Assembly: GCA_964434775.1 (NCBI GenBank)
Contig: CAYSWH010000003.1
Coordinates: 11,536-75,535, forward strand
Origin: CAYSWH01 sp964434775
GTDB lineage: Bacteria; Patescibacteriota; JACMRA01
DNA length: 64,000 bases
Direction of reading: 5' to 3'
Of the stretch, positions 8,737-17,197 are shown in pieces. A program made the translations under genes and the position numbers. The notes under the pieces are model-generated. The model was not told the DNA's origin, did not search any database, and worked only from the letters and a program-made list of their open reading frames with translations. Position 1 is the stretch's first letter; every line of letters begins with the position of its first letter.

Positions 8737-8898
8737 ATATAGCCATCCCTTCTTAAACCAAGACATTTCCAAATTTTTCTCTGTCACTTGCCAAGTGGTC
8801 ATCCTGAATTTATTTCAGGATCTATTCCAAGAGATGCCGAAACAAGTTCGCCGTGACAGTATGACAAGTGTTGTAGGTTATATTCGGATAGACTATAT
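8737..8898 (-). repeat. Dispersed MITE-like repeat, copy B
   Basis: In the opposite orientation to copy A. It begins TATAGCCATCCCTTCTTAAA and includes ACATTTCCAAATTTTTCTC, GTCACTTGCCAAGTGGTCAT, the CCTGAATTTATTTCAGG hairpin and GAGATGCCGAAACAAGTTCG, ending TCGGATAGACTATA. With copy A it brackets the GC-rich gene as inverted repeats. Confidence 0.85.
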
Positions 8899-9305
8899 TT
8901 TAACGAATAAATGTCTGTTAAGAACGGTTTGTTTGAATTGTGTTGGTGTCGAATCTCCAAAAAACTTTGAAAACAAGCCTTTCCCTCAGGTTTACTTGAC
9001 TTACTTGAGAAGAGGAAGTTTCCAAATTGATTGATTATATTTTTTAGTTTGTTGTGCAATCAATTGTGTTTACCTTTTTTCCTAAAATTTTAACGCTAAC
9101 TTAACCGGGCAAATTACATGTAAATTTACTTATGATTTTGACTATTAAATTTTGCAGTCAAAATCCAAGCGGCAATTGTATACAGAAAAACTAGTTTTTT
9201 GTCCAGCCGGAAATTTTTAACGCTTGATATAGATAAAGCGATTATCAGAAATAATTTAATAATTGTTTTTAGTAGTTGACTCTATGTCTTTGTTTTTAAC
9301 CGTGT
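8899..9305. other. Intergenic, AT-rich, no gene seen
   Basis: No open frame with coding character, no hairpin terminator and no RNA gene recognised between repeat copy B and the tRNA cluster. The 5' ends of the minus-strand tRNAs face the other way, so this stretch is downstream of tRNA-Leu(GAG). Confidence 0.5.
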
Positions 9306-9395
9306 TGGTGCGGTCGAGAGGATTTGAACCTCCACACCAAAAAATACTGGCACTACCACCTCAAGGTAGCGTGTCTACCATTCCACCACGACCGC
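9306..9395 (-). tRNA. tRNA-Leu (GAG)
   Basis: Acceptor GCGGUCG pairs with CGACCGC, discriminator A and an encoded CCA. The anticodon stem CUACC/GGUAG carries loop UUGAGGU, so the anticodon is GAG. The long variable arm marks a class II tRNA, as expected for Leu. T-arm GGAGGTTCAAATCCTC is present. First transcribed of the three is the Leu(UAG) gene further right; all three share the minus strand. Confidence 0.95.
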
Positions 9396-9448
9396 TTGAA
9401 TACTTGAATAAGACAACATGTTAATTATCTACACAATCTAACCTGTCT

Positions 9449-9522
9449 TGGAGCGGATAGCGGGAATCGAACCCGCACTTCAACCTTGGGAAGGTTATGT
9501 TCTACCACTAAACTATATCCGC
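9449..9522 (-). tRNA. tRNA-Gly (CCC)
   Basis: Acceptor GCGGATA/TATCCGC with encoded CCA, anticodon arm AACC/GGTT with loop TTCCCAA giving anticodon CCC, and T-arm GCGGGTTCGATTCCCGC. Lies 53 bases from tRNA-Leu(GAG) and 20 bases from tRNA-Leu(UAG) on the same strand. Confidence 0.95.
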
Positions 9523-9542
9523 AAACAAACCGTAAAATTTTT

Positions 9543-9626
9543 TGGTGCCCAAGGAGGGACTCGAACCCTCACACCAAAGGCACATGCTCCTAAGGCATGC
9601 GTGTCTACCAATTCCACCACCTGGGC
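9543..9626 (-). tRNA. tRNA-Leu (UAG)
   Basis: Acceptor GCCCAGG pairs with CUUGGGC (one G-U), encoded CCA. The anticodon stem CATGC/GCATG has loop CTTAGGA, anticodon TAG. Long variable arm and T-arm GAGGGTTCGAGTCCCTC agree with tRNA-Leu. Confidence 0.95.
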
Positions 9627-9878
9627 TTTTTAGCTTGTCAAGCCATAATATAAGCAAAATCCAAAATAGTCAAGAGCCGAGAAGTTCTTGAACCATACCC
9701 AAATCCATCCCAACTTTTACTCACAAAAGAAAAACACTAAATATTAAGTATTTGTAGCATCTAGTGTCAAAATCGAAACCGGTTTGAGTGTAATTTGATC
9801 GATTCAAGAATACTCTTGGGAAATTATAAAAGATTGGGGTGCTTTTTTGAGTCTTTTTTGTTAATTTTCTAGAAAAAT

Positions 9879-11834
9879 TCAGATTTGATAGAGGTAGAGG
9901 CTGTCTTCTTGCTCGAGGGGGTGTTTGTAGGATCTGAGCCTGGAATTAAGGACGGAAAGTTCGGGATAGTGATAGTCATCTATAAGTAAATATTCAACCC
10001 CCAGATTGTCCAGATTCCTTTCAAAAGTTCGATTTGCTTCATCCGATGGGGTTTGGGTAGTGTATTCCGCGATAATCTGCAAAATCTCCCTGTCGTTTTG
10101 GCCTTGAGAGAAAGTAAGATTTTGGCCGGTGTCGCTATTTTTGACTGCCGCGTAATTGGGAGATAGAACGTCACAATTCATAATTTTGGTAGACGGATTG
10201 GCGTGATAGACTTGGGAATAGGAAGAGACCATATAAACTTGGTAAGGTAAGTAAAGCACTTTTTCACCCGGTTGACATTTGTCTGAGACAAAATCAAAGA
10301 TTTGAGGGTAATCCACGTAGTTGAAATTTTGGGCTAAGGGACCAAATAGAAGTAAGCTGCCAAAAAGATTGAGAGAGACTGCCAAAATAAAGATTCTTTG
10401 CCATAAATCTTTTATCCAAGACCAGTTTGCCAAAACCGCAATGGTGAAAGAAACTAAGGCCGGTGCAAAAAACTTCCCGGCTTCTCTGTAAGTGTAACTA
10501 AAGGGTAGTTCGTAAAACAATTTGTTGATCTCCCGCCAAGGTGTGGGTGAAAGCCCAAACAGAAGTATCAATGAAGCAAAAAGTATAAGAAACCAAACAA
10601 AATAATCCTTTTGTAAATATAGCCCTTGAGTAAGAAATTTTTTTAGAATCAAAAGTATGACGACGGCAAAAACCCATATGATAAAAACCGCTGCTAAACT
10701 GTTAAAATAGGGGCTAAAGAAGGCCAGGGAACCAAGATCCTTGCGTATTGAACTCAACTCCAAAAAAGTTGAACTGTCCCAGCTGGCTGAACCGATTAAG
10801 GCTCGAAGATAAAGATTTCCACCATTAGGATCCAAGCTAAAAGCCTCAATTATTTTTAACTTGGCCTCCGGGTTAGTCAGAATTTGGTTATCAAAAAAAG
10901 CTTTGTGGTTACTTTCTCCAAATTTTTGTAATAAATATAAATAACTTGGTAGAAAAATGCTTACCGGAACAAGAACATATTTGAGAATCTCGGAAGGCTT
11001 AAACAGTTTTAAAATCGGATTATTCCTAAAAGTTTCGGGTAGATTCGAAGAGTTGGAATTTTTGGGTTGATCTAATAAATTCTCGGGTATATTTTCTTCC
11101 GGTTTTTTGTGATCTCCGGAAGATTCCAAAATAGTTTTTTTACCTTGATATAAAGAAGCAAGTTTTACAAAGTATCGCCAGAAAATACTTGCTATAATAA
11201 AGAAAAACAGAAAACCGCCAAAGTGTTCGCTAAAAAAAGTAACAAACAGAGCATAAATGCTCGCCAAAACATAATCTTTCCAATCAAAATTATTCTGATT
11301 CCAATATTTTTCTATAAAAATCGTCAATATATAAGCTCCGGGAAGAAACAAAAAGTAACCTCTAAGTACATTCATTTGTCCCATTAGTAATCTCTCAAAG
11401 GTCCAGGGATTATAGGTTAGGAAAAAACTAAGTAGAATAATATAAATCTCGGCCGGAGAGTTTATTTGATATTTTTTATGAAAATAATCAGAGATTTTTT
11501 TTAAACTCAAATATGAGAAGACGGTCCCCAGAGTAAACCAAAAAATCAGCTGTAGACTTTCAACGGCGGCAGGACTTAATCCTATAGAACGAAAAGAATT
11601 ATATACAGAAAACGGAAGAGCTCTAGAAATAAAGTCAAACTCTAGTGAACTGTAGTCGTAAGGTACACTTAACCAATCACGATATAAGGGTTGTCCTTTG
11701 AGTCTGAAAAAGCCGATACTAACAAATAAAGCCAAAAAGATGGTTCCCGATAAATAAAGAGAATCGGCCCTACTCTTATTTAAGTAATTGATAATTGATT
11801 CAAATTTTTCTTTCATACTTTTTTGAATCCGCAA
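9879..11834 (-). CDS. Large polytopic membrane protein with extracytoplasmic C-terminal domain
   Basis: 651 residues. About 10-12 hydrophobic helices occupy residues ~25-500 (for example IYIILLSFFLTY and VFIIWVFAVVILLIL), followed by a soluble C-terminal domain (~515-651) rich in Tyr/Asn and ending with a GVEYLLIDDYHYPEL phrase. A Tyr/Asp-containing loop follows the first helix (LYRDWLSVPYDYSSLEFDF), where GT-C glycosyltransferases and YfhO-like proteins keep acidic catalytic residues; FNPWTFERLLMGQ-like loops occur in such proteins. I infer a GT-C-type or YfhO-like membrane enzyme of glycan assembly but cannot assign a family. A hydrophilic Lys/Asn/Ser insertion (~230-270) separates helices. 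Stop is TGA. Confidence 0.7.
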   Translation of the reverse strand: MRIQKSMKEKFESIINYLNKSRADSLYLSGTIFLALFVSIGFFRLKGQPLYRDWLSVPYDYSSLEFDFISRALPFSVYNSFRSIGLSPAAVESLQLIFWFTLGTVFSYLSLKKISDYFHKKYQINSPAEIYIILLSFFLTYNPWTFERLLMGQMNVLRGYFLFLPGAYILTIFIEKYWNQNNFDWKDYVLASIYALFVTFFSEHFGGFLFFFIIASIFWRYFVKLASLYQGKKTILESSGDHKKPEENIPENLLDQPKNSNSSNLPETFRNNPILKLFKPSEILKYVLVPVSIFLPSYLYLLQKFGESNHKAFFDNQILTNPEAKLKIIEAFSLDPNGGNLYLRALIGSASWDSSTFLELSSIRKDLGSLAFFSPYFNSLAAVFIIWVFAVVILLILKKFLTQGLYLQKDYFVWFLILFASLILLFGLSPTPWREINKLFYELPFSYTYREAGKFFAPALVSFTIAVLANWSWIKDLWQRIFILAVSLNLFGSLLLFGPLAQNFNYVDYPQIFDFVSDKCQPGEKVLYLPYQVYMVSSYSQVYHANPSTKIMNCDVLSPNYAAVKNSDTGQNLTFSQGQNDREILQIIAEYTTQTPSDEANRTFERNLDNLGVEYLLIDDYHYPELSVLNSRLRSYKHPLEQEDSLYLYQI

Positions 11835-12014
11835 TATTTTATTTTGATTTTCAAAATCATGGAAAGTTACTTTTTTAAAAAATCAAGATTTAGTTTTGTC
11901 CTATTCGTCTATGACTGTCAACAGGCACAAGAGTATATTTTTGCATCATCATTTAGGTGAAGAATGAAGCAGACTTTAACCGAGAGGTAAAATTAATAAA
12001 ATTTATTCAAAAAC

Positions 12015-12185
12015 CTAAGCCTGCTCTTCCGGATTGGATCCAATATTCATTTTTCCGACTTTGTTAAGATTTCTATTATTTAAAAATTCTCTAAGGTTAT
12101 AGCTATTATCCAGGACGGTTTTTTGATGACACCTTTTAGAAAACAAAGTGACAAATTCTTGCTTAATAGGATTAGGGGTAACCAT
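12015..12185 (-). CDS. Possible small protein, 56 aa
   Basis: An ATG at 12185 opens a 56-codon frame (MVTPNPIKQEFVTLF... to NIGSNPEEQA) ending TAG. The product is polar and mixed, with no membrane segment. It stands alone in the gap between the membrane protein and the gmd-like gene, without a Shine-Dalgarno. Codon choice is like its neighbours, but the length is within what chance allows. Confidence 0.3.
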   Translation of the reverse strand: MVTPNPIKQEFVTLFSKRCHQKTVLDNSYNLREFLNNRNLNKVGKMNIGSNPEEQA

Positions 12186-12288
12186 TGTCAAAATTTCTAA
12201 GCCGAATAATTAACACGGAAATATTGACACAATTGGAATTATTCAGTAGATGATAATAGTTTATTTCATTATTAATATTACACCGAAA

Positions 12289-13308
12289 ATGACTAAAAAA
12301 GCATTAATCACGGGAATTGCGGGACAAGACGGATCTTATCTAAGTAAACTACTTCTGGAAAAAGGATACGAAGTATACGGAGCATTGCGCCGGGAAGATT
12401 TTCAAAATTTGCATAATCTGGAAAAATTCGGCATTCGTGAGCAGATCAAAACCGTTCACTTTGATCTCTTGGATCAACAAAGTATTTTAAAAGCAATTTC
12501 AGAGATAAAACCTGACGAAATGTATAATTTGGCTGCTCAGTCATATGCCGGGGATTCTTTTGAATGGTCTATTTCTATTTCTATGGCCAACGGTTTGGCA
12601 GTTGGGTATATTTTAGATGCGATTTATAATTTTTCTCCGCATACTAAACTTTTTCAAGCCTCTTCTTCACAAATGTTTAAAGAATCTAAGGAAGAGCAAA
12701 AGTTAAACGAAGACACTCCCTTAGAACCCAAAAATCCTTACGGAACTTCCAAATTATATGCTCACTGGCTGGTCAAAAATTATCGGGAGAGTTATGATCT
12801 GTTTGTGGTATCCGGAATCCTTTTTAACCATGAGTCGGAATTGAGAGGAAAACATTTTGTAACCAGAAAAATCACTGCTCATGTAGCTGCAAATGCCAAA
12901 GGTCTAACGGATAGTCCGCTACAGTTAGGAAATATAGATGCCCAAAGAGATTGGGGGTATGCACCTGATTATGTTGAAGCGATGAATCTTCTCCTCCAGA
13001 GCGAGGTGCCGGAAGATTATGTAATTGCCACCGGAAGGGCAACAAAGATTAGAGATTTTGTAGAAAAATCCTTTGCTGTTATCGGTAAAAAAATTAACTG
13101 GGAAGGTCAGGGTGTTGATGAAAAAGGGCTGGATTCAAATACCGGTGAAATCCTGGTAGAAATCAACCCGAATTTTTATAGGTTAGGCGAACAAAAAGTT
13201 CAACTGGGAGATGCTTCCAAGATAGAAAATCAATTGGGCTGGAAATCTGGGAAAACTGTAGAAGATATTGCCAAAATCATGGTTGAACACGATTTATCCT
13301 TGCTTTAA
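12289..13308 (+). CDS. GDP-mannose 4,6-dehydratase-like SDR with altered catalytic residues
   Basis: 339 residues from the ATG at 12289; an ATG at 12250 would add an unrelated hydrophobic 13-residue extension. The NAD(P)-binding motif TGIAGQDGSYL and YGTSK (Tyr151, Lys155) are those of extended short-chain dehydrogenases, and the whole sequence aligns with the intact Gmd at 25012 (shared ILFNHESELRG, RDWGYA, INPNFYR phrases). In true Gmd the active site reads S-T-S-E-M-F with catalytic Thr and Glu; here it reads S-S-S-Q-M-F (Ser126, Gln128). The Glu acts as base in 5,6-elimination, so this paralogue may be a reductase or epimerase-like enzyme on a GDP-sugar, or use different chemistry. Confidence 0.85.
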   Translation: MTKKALITGIAGQDGSYLSKLLLEKGYEVYGALRREDFQNLHNLEKFGIREQIKTVHFDLLDQQSILKAISEIKPDEMYNLAAQSYAGDSFEWSISISMANGLAVGYILDAIYNFSPHTKLFQASSSQMFKESKEEQKLNEDTPLEPKNPYGTSKLYAHWLVKNYRESYDLFVVSGILFNHESELRGKHFVTRKITAHVAANAKGLTDSPLQLGNIDAQRDWGYAPDYVEAMNLLLQSEVPEDYVIATGRATKIRDFVEKSFAVIGKKINWEGQGVDEKGLDSNTGEILVEINPNFYRLGEQKVQLGDASKIENQLGWKSGKTVEDIAKIMVEHDLSLL

Positions 13309-13339
13309 AAAAAACTGTTTGCGACCTAAGCAAATTAGT

Positions 13340-14209
13340 TTATGGAATTTTTTGTAGTGACTCGATTATTTTGAGCACTTCAAGTGCCTGTCTGTTGTTT
13401 AGCTCAAAGTTAACTCTTTTATTAATTAATTCTTGGATCATCTTGGTAAGAGCGTCATTGCGGGGATTCTCTTGAAAAATAATTTCCTGATTCAGGTAGA
13501 TTTTATCGTTACTCCAAGAATAGGACTTACCGTGAGTGTCTATTTCCAGAGATTTAAGATTATTATTCTTTACAGTTCTATCATAGTTAAAAAGAATTTT
13601 CGGACCGTTTGTTATTATCTCAAATTTTAGTTTATCCTTTTCCGTTTTTTCAGTAACTACTTTATTGATACTAAACGTTGAGAGTAAATTAAGTATCAGG
13701 TAGAGGTCGTGATACACTAAATTATTCCATAGAGTATCGCCAAAGGTCCCGTATTTTTGCCAGCTAAAGGAAATTTTTTGAACATTCTCACCTTTTAGAA
13801 ACTCTTTTAACTTTACAAAACATTCGCGGTGTCTAAATACATCATCTACGTATAGATCTACCCCTTTTTTTGTTGCTAACCTTACTAGCTCCTCAGCTTC
13901 ATTAGTATTTTCTGTTATAGGTTTCTCGCAAAAGATATTTTTGTTACTTAGAATAGCTGCTTTTAACAATTTGTGATGAGTATTGACCGGAGTGGCGATA
14001 AAAATCCAATTAACATCTTTATCATTAAGTAGATTATGATAGTTGTCGGTTATCTGAAAACCGTTTTGCTGGGCGTAAGATTGATTTTCTTCATTGATAG
14101 TTCGCTTACAGACTATCTTGAGTTTTCCTTCTTCTAAAAGTTTTCGGGCAATTTTTTTCCCGAAATTTCCTAATCCGACCAATCCGATATCGGGTTTTTT
14201 GTGAGCCAT
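13340..14209 (-). CDS. Gfo/Idh/MocA family oxidoreductase
   Basis: 289 residues. N-terminal Rossmann domain with GLVGLGNFGKKIA (about 9-21), WIFIATPVNTHH and the family hallmark EKP in NIFCEKPITEN (about 94-104). The C-terminal substrate domain is shortened relative to the usual 330-360 residues. Family members oxidise or reduce sugars or nucleotide sugars with NAD(P). It converges with the gmd-like gene (32 bases between stops) and is divergent from the GT2 gene at 14297, so a role in making a modified surface sugar is a reasonable inference. Confidence 0.85.
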   Translation of the reverse strand: MAHKKPDIGLVGLGNFGKKIARKLLEEGKLKIVCKRTINEENQSYAQQNGFQITDNYHNLLNDKDVNWIFIATPVNTHHKLLKAAILSNKNIFCEKPITENTNEAEELVRLATKKGVDLYVDDVFRHRECFVKLKEFLKGENVQKISFSWQKYGTFGDTLWNNLVYHDLYLILNLLSTFSINKVVTEKTEKDKLKFEIITNGPKILFNYDRTVKNNNLKSLEIDTHGKSYSWSNDKIYLNQEIIFQENPRNDALTKMIQELINKRVNFELNNRQALEVLKIIESLQKIP

Positions 14210-14296
14210 GTTTTATCTTATAATTTTTTGGTTGTTTTTTGGCAAATCTTCTTGCTGCTTGTTCAAAGGGTAAAATTGTAATATAATTGTACTGAA

Positions 14297-15127
14297 ATGA
14301 AGAAAAATTCAAAAAAAATTCAGGAACCTGAGGTCTCTGTGCTCATGCCTGTCTACAACCGTGAGAAAATGGTTGTAAAGAGTGTAGAGAGTATTTTGTC
14401 TCAGACCTTTGAAAATTTTGAATTTTTGATTATCGATGACGGAAGTACTGATTCTACATTTAAAACCCTGAGACAGCTGGCAAAGATAGATAAACGGATT
14501 AAAGTATGGCAAAATAAGAGAAACTTAGGTATTGCCAGGACTAGAAATCTGCTTTTACGGAAAGCGGTAGGGAAATATGTTGTTTGGCAGGATTCAGATG
14601 ATTTTTCCCTGCCTTATCGGATTGAAAAACAATATGATTTTATGCAGAAGAATCCCGGGGTAGTTGTTTGCGGAAGTTTCTTGAGCGTTGCTTACGATTG
14701 TGACAGAGAGGTCTTGCGTCGATATTCGGCGGATGACTCCATACTAAAAAAAAATATTTTCAGACAATCTCCGGTGGCACAGCCGGCAGCAATAATTCGG
14801 AGGAGGGAAATTTTGCAAGCCGGCGGTTATAACGAGACTTTAAATTTTGCTGAAGACTTGGATTTGTATTTACGTATCGGGCAAAAGTATGAATTTTCCA
14901 ATTTGCAATTGCCCTTAGTTAAGTACATGGTAAATTCCGATTCGGTCTCATTTAACAAAGTTAAGGAAGTTATGCACTGCAGTAATTATCTTAGAAAAAA
15001 AGCTGTGAAAGAATACGGCTACAGAATGACTATCAAGGATAAAATTCATACATTTTTAGTTTATTTAGCAACATCTTTACCTGAAACCGTTATATTTTGG
15101 TTATTTGAGAAGTCTCGAAAAGGATAA
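14297..15127 (+). CDS. Glycosyltransferase family 2
   Basis: 276 residues. The GT-A fold start VSVLMPVYNREKMV (about 12-25), IIDDGSTDST (about 48-57) and the nucleotide-sugar/metal motif QDSDD (about 97-101) identify GT2. Further on, a GGYNETLNFAEDLDLYLRIG phrase carries the usual acidic ED pair of the acceptor region. The C-terminus has a hydrophobic stretch (FLVYLATSLPETVIFWLFE) that may associate with the membrane. Likely adds a sugar to a lipid-linked surface glycan. Divergently oriented from the Gfo/Idh/MocA gene with about 87 bases between starts. Confidence 0.92.
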   Translation: MKKNSKKIQEPEVSVLMPVYNREKMVVKSVESILSQTFENFEFLIIDDGSTDSTFKTLRQLAKIDKRIKVWQNKRNLGIARTRNLLLRKAVGKYVVWQDSDDFSLPYRIEKQYDFMQKNPGVVVCGSFLSVAYDCDREVLRRYSADDSILKKNIFRQSPVAQPAAIIRRREILQAGGYNETLNFAEDLDLYLRIGQKYEFSNLQLPLVKYMVNSDSVSFNKVKEVMHCSNYLRKKAVKEYGYRMTIKDKIHTFLVYLATSLPETVIFWLFEKSRKG

Positions 15128-15182
15128 ATTGAGGTTTTTATAAACCGATTAATTAGTCGGTAATCATATAATATGCATTATT

Positions 15183-15656
15183 ATGAATCTAAATAATATT
15201 AATCAGAATTTTCCTCCAAACCAACCGAACGGCAACTTAAATCCGGGATTTAATTCAAACCTTTCAGCCAATAGGGCAAATCAACCAAGTCAACAAAATC
15301 ACAGTGTTTCGTCTCCTCAATATGATAACTACAGCTCAAACCCTGATAATACATATAAAAACTATGTCTCAACCGAAAGCAGTAATTACACCTCCAACAC
15401 TAACCAGAACTATCAATCTAACCGGAAAAATTACCGTTCCGGGGCAAGTTCGAATTATCGTTCCTTAAATAAACAAAAAAATAACTCAAGTCGCGGGAGT
15501 TATAGTCGAATAGATGGGGTAGAAGGCTTGCCGAAGACCGTTAATAAAGAAAAAAAAGGAAGCTCCGGGACGTTGTCGTATATAATCATAATTGTAATTA
15601 CTTTCATTATCGGAGGACTTATGCTTGGAGGTCTGGCTTTGTTTTTTTCTGTTTAG
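15183..15656 (+). CDS. Asn-rich low-complexity protein with C-terminal membrane anchor
   Basis: 157 residues. The first ~110 are Asn/Ser/Gln/Tyr-rich and without predicted structure (repeated NYxSN-like units), then a basic stretch, then one hydrophobic helix (about 133-156) ending at the C-terminus, giving tail-anchor topology. The composition resembles the N-terminal part of the 661-residue protein at 42366. Function unknown. Start ATG is preceded by an AT-only leader without Shine-Dalgarno. Confidence 0.65.
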   Translation: MNLNNINQNFPPNQPNGNLNPGFNSNLSANRANQPSQQNHSVSSPQYDNYSSNPDNTYKNYVSTESSNYTSNTNQNYQSNRKNYRSGASSNYRSLNKQKNNSSRGSYSRIDGVEGLPKTVNKEKKGSSGTLSYIIIIVITFIIGGLMLGGLALFFSV

Positions 15657-15669
15657 CAACTCGTCCAAT

Positions 15670-15825
15670 ATGCGAGAAATAGGTTTCTTAAAGGAGGCAG
15701 TATCTCCTGATGTCTCTCGGTATCAAGATGAAATTGATTCTTCCGTTTTAATAGAAGTAATTGATTTGGAGGATAGTTTGGATGGATACACTATAAACCT
15801 AAGCAGGTATAAGCCGGTGAGTTAA
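15670..15825 (+). CDS. Possible small acidic protein, 51 aa
   Basis: An ATG 13 bases after the stop of the tail-anchored protein opens a 51-residue acidic frame (MREIGFLKEAVSPDV... IEVIDLEDSLDGYTINLS). The sequence looks protein-like, with balanced hydrophobics, and could be the second gene of a pair. The same frame extends upstream to 15625 but overlaps the anchor helix. No family recognised. Confidence 0.35.
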   Translation: MREIGFLKEAVSPDVSRYQDEIDSSVLIEVIDLEDSLDGYTINLSRYKPVS

Positions 15826-15994
15826 AGACGGTTCAATTTAATTTTAACCAATTTCAAAGAAATAGATCGGAAGAGAGTGTATAGTGATTACAAAATGACT
15901 TTTGAAAATTATTTCTCAAGGCAAAATAAACAGTTGGTTTCAGAATAAAGAAGGGAGGACTAATGATCAATTATTCAACAAGTGTTGGAAGTTT

Positions 15995-16188
15995 TATAGT
16001 TGATCCGAACATAACCTATACACATTTGTTCCGGCGAACTTGTTTCGGCATCTCTTCAAATAGATCCTGAAATAAATCCAGGATGACGAGGTTGCAAATT
16101 CAGGATGACCACTTGGCAAGTGACGGAGTAAAATTTGGAAATGTCTGGGTTTAAGAGGGGGTGGCTATAAATCAAGAAGAGCAAAAGA
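15995..16188 (+). repeat. Dispersed MITE-like repeat, copy C
   Basis: Begins TATAGTTGATCCGAACATAA and ends GGTGGCTATA at about 16169, with shared flank continuing to 16188. Apart from one base near the right end (GGGGG versus GGGGA before TGGCTAT) it is identical, including that flank, to copy D in reverse orientation. Contains the TCCTGAAATAAATCCAGGA and CGAACTTGTTTCG hairpins. Confidence 0.92.
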
Positions 16189-16237
16189 AATAAAATAATT
16201 ATATTTCATCCTCTCAAAATTAGTATCAGCTCACCTA

Positions 16238-16262
16238 TTAAAAAACTCCCATAACAGGGAGT
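16238..16262 (-). terminator. Rho-independent terminator of the 113-aa gene
   Basis: On the minus strand ACTCCC TGTTAT GGGAGT is followed by TTTTTTAATAG. It lies 28 bases past the stop of the gene ending at 16291. Confidence 0.85.
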
Positions 16263-16290
16263 AATCGAAGAGTCTAACAAAATCTGTTTC

Positions 16291-16632
16291 TTACTCTTGG
16301 CAGTCTATTGCCTGCTCAAAGTTTTCTGCATCTAAAATGCATTGCCTTTCTTCCTTAATCGTCAAGAGACCTTTAACTTCTGCCCTTCTTTCTTCGTCTT
16401 TTATACATTCATCTTTTGTCTGTCCTAAAAGATCTTCTTCACCCAAGTTTTCTCCGGATTGGCCGGTTGCGGTCTCATATTCACTTCTGGAAAGATCCAT
16501 AACCTTTTCGCACACTGCTTCAGCACTGGGAGGCGTAATATAAACAGCAAAAGCAACAACTCCAATCAATCCTAAAAGGATAACCACCCCGAAAATACCG
16601 GCGATTCCAAACAATAATTTTTTATTCGACAT
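16291..16632 (-). CDS. Small membrane-anchored protein with four cysteines
   Basis: 113 residues: short basic N-terminus (MSNKK), one strong hydrophobic helix (about 8-32), then an acidic Glu/Asp-rich extracytoplasmic domain with four Cys (in AVCEKV, KDECIK, RQCILD, IDCQE). The even number and spacing suggest two disulfides outside the cell. No family recognised. It has its own terminator; the EVE gene lies 50 bases upstream on the same strand. Confidence 0.65.
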   Translation of the reverse strand: MSNKKLLFGIAGIFGVVILLGLIGVVAFAVYITPPSAEAVCEKVMDLSRSEYETATGQSGENLGEEDLLGQTKDECIKDEERRAEVKGLLTIKEERQCILDAENFEQAIDCQE

Positions 16633-16682
16633 AGAAAAAAATGGTTAGCATATACACACACCTTTGTCAAAACAAAACAATA

Positions 16683-17099
16683 TCATTTCTTCTTAAGTGA
16701 GAAAAACCACTCCACAAACTCTTGAGGGCAAAACATTACAGATAACCTAGGCTGCCTAACCAAAGGAAAAGACTGAAACTTTTCAGAACTCTTAATTTCT
16801 TTCAAAGAAACCTGCATATCAGATAATAACTCCTGAAAAAATTCTATGTCAGCCACCCAACTAAATCGTTTATCTTCTTTATTCTCTCTCGGATAAGAAA
16901 CAACCTTTGCCAGCCCTACAATCTTATTTTCGCCTTGCGAGTGATAAATAAAAAGCAAATCACCCGGCTTCCATTGCTTAATAACATTCACTGCTTGATA
17001 GTTATGGACACCGTCCCAAACCGTTCTTCTGTCTCTTTTTAAGTCCTGTAAAGAGTATTCCTTAGGATCACTTTTTATTAGGTAGTAATCTATGGACAT
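16683..17099 (-). CDS. EVE domain protein
   Basis: From the ATG at 17099 the protein begins MSIDYYLIKSDPKEYSLQDL, matching the usual EVE start (YWLVKSEP..YS.DDL); an upstream ATG at 17159 would add 20 atypical residues. Other family phrases are TVWDGVHNYQAVN, KPGDLLFIYHSQGENKIVGLAKV and a C-terminal LSVMFCPQEFVEWF. EVE is a PUA-like fold that binds modified bases in RNA or DNA and occurs near defence and translation genes. Here it sits between a membrane protein and a GNAT enzyme with no visible restriction system, so its role stays open. Confidence 0.88.
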   Translation of the reverse strand: MSIDYYLIKSDPKEYSLQDLKRDRRTVWDGVHNYQAVNVIKQWKPGDLLFIYHSQGENKIVGLAKVVSYPRENKEDKRFSWVADIEFFQELLSDMQVSLKEIKSSEKFQSFPLVRQPRLSVMFCPQEFVEWFFSLKKK

Positions 17100-17197
17100 A
17101 GTTTCATGAATTTTTTTTAATAACAAGATATTTTCTTCTTGGTGATTCCATATAAACAAAACAAAAAATCTATCTTTTTCAGACTTGCTGATTTATT

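Noticed and set aside
8690..9034. Plus-strand 114-codon frame through repeat copy B
   Set aside because: About half of it is the repeat; similar frames appear in other copies by chance.
9448..9633. Plus-strand frame with GIEPALQPWEG and GGTRTLTPKAH phrases
   Set aside because: These are the well-known false translations of antisense tRNA genes; the region is tRNA-Gly and tRNA-Leu.
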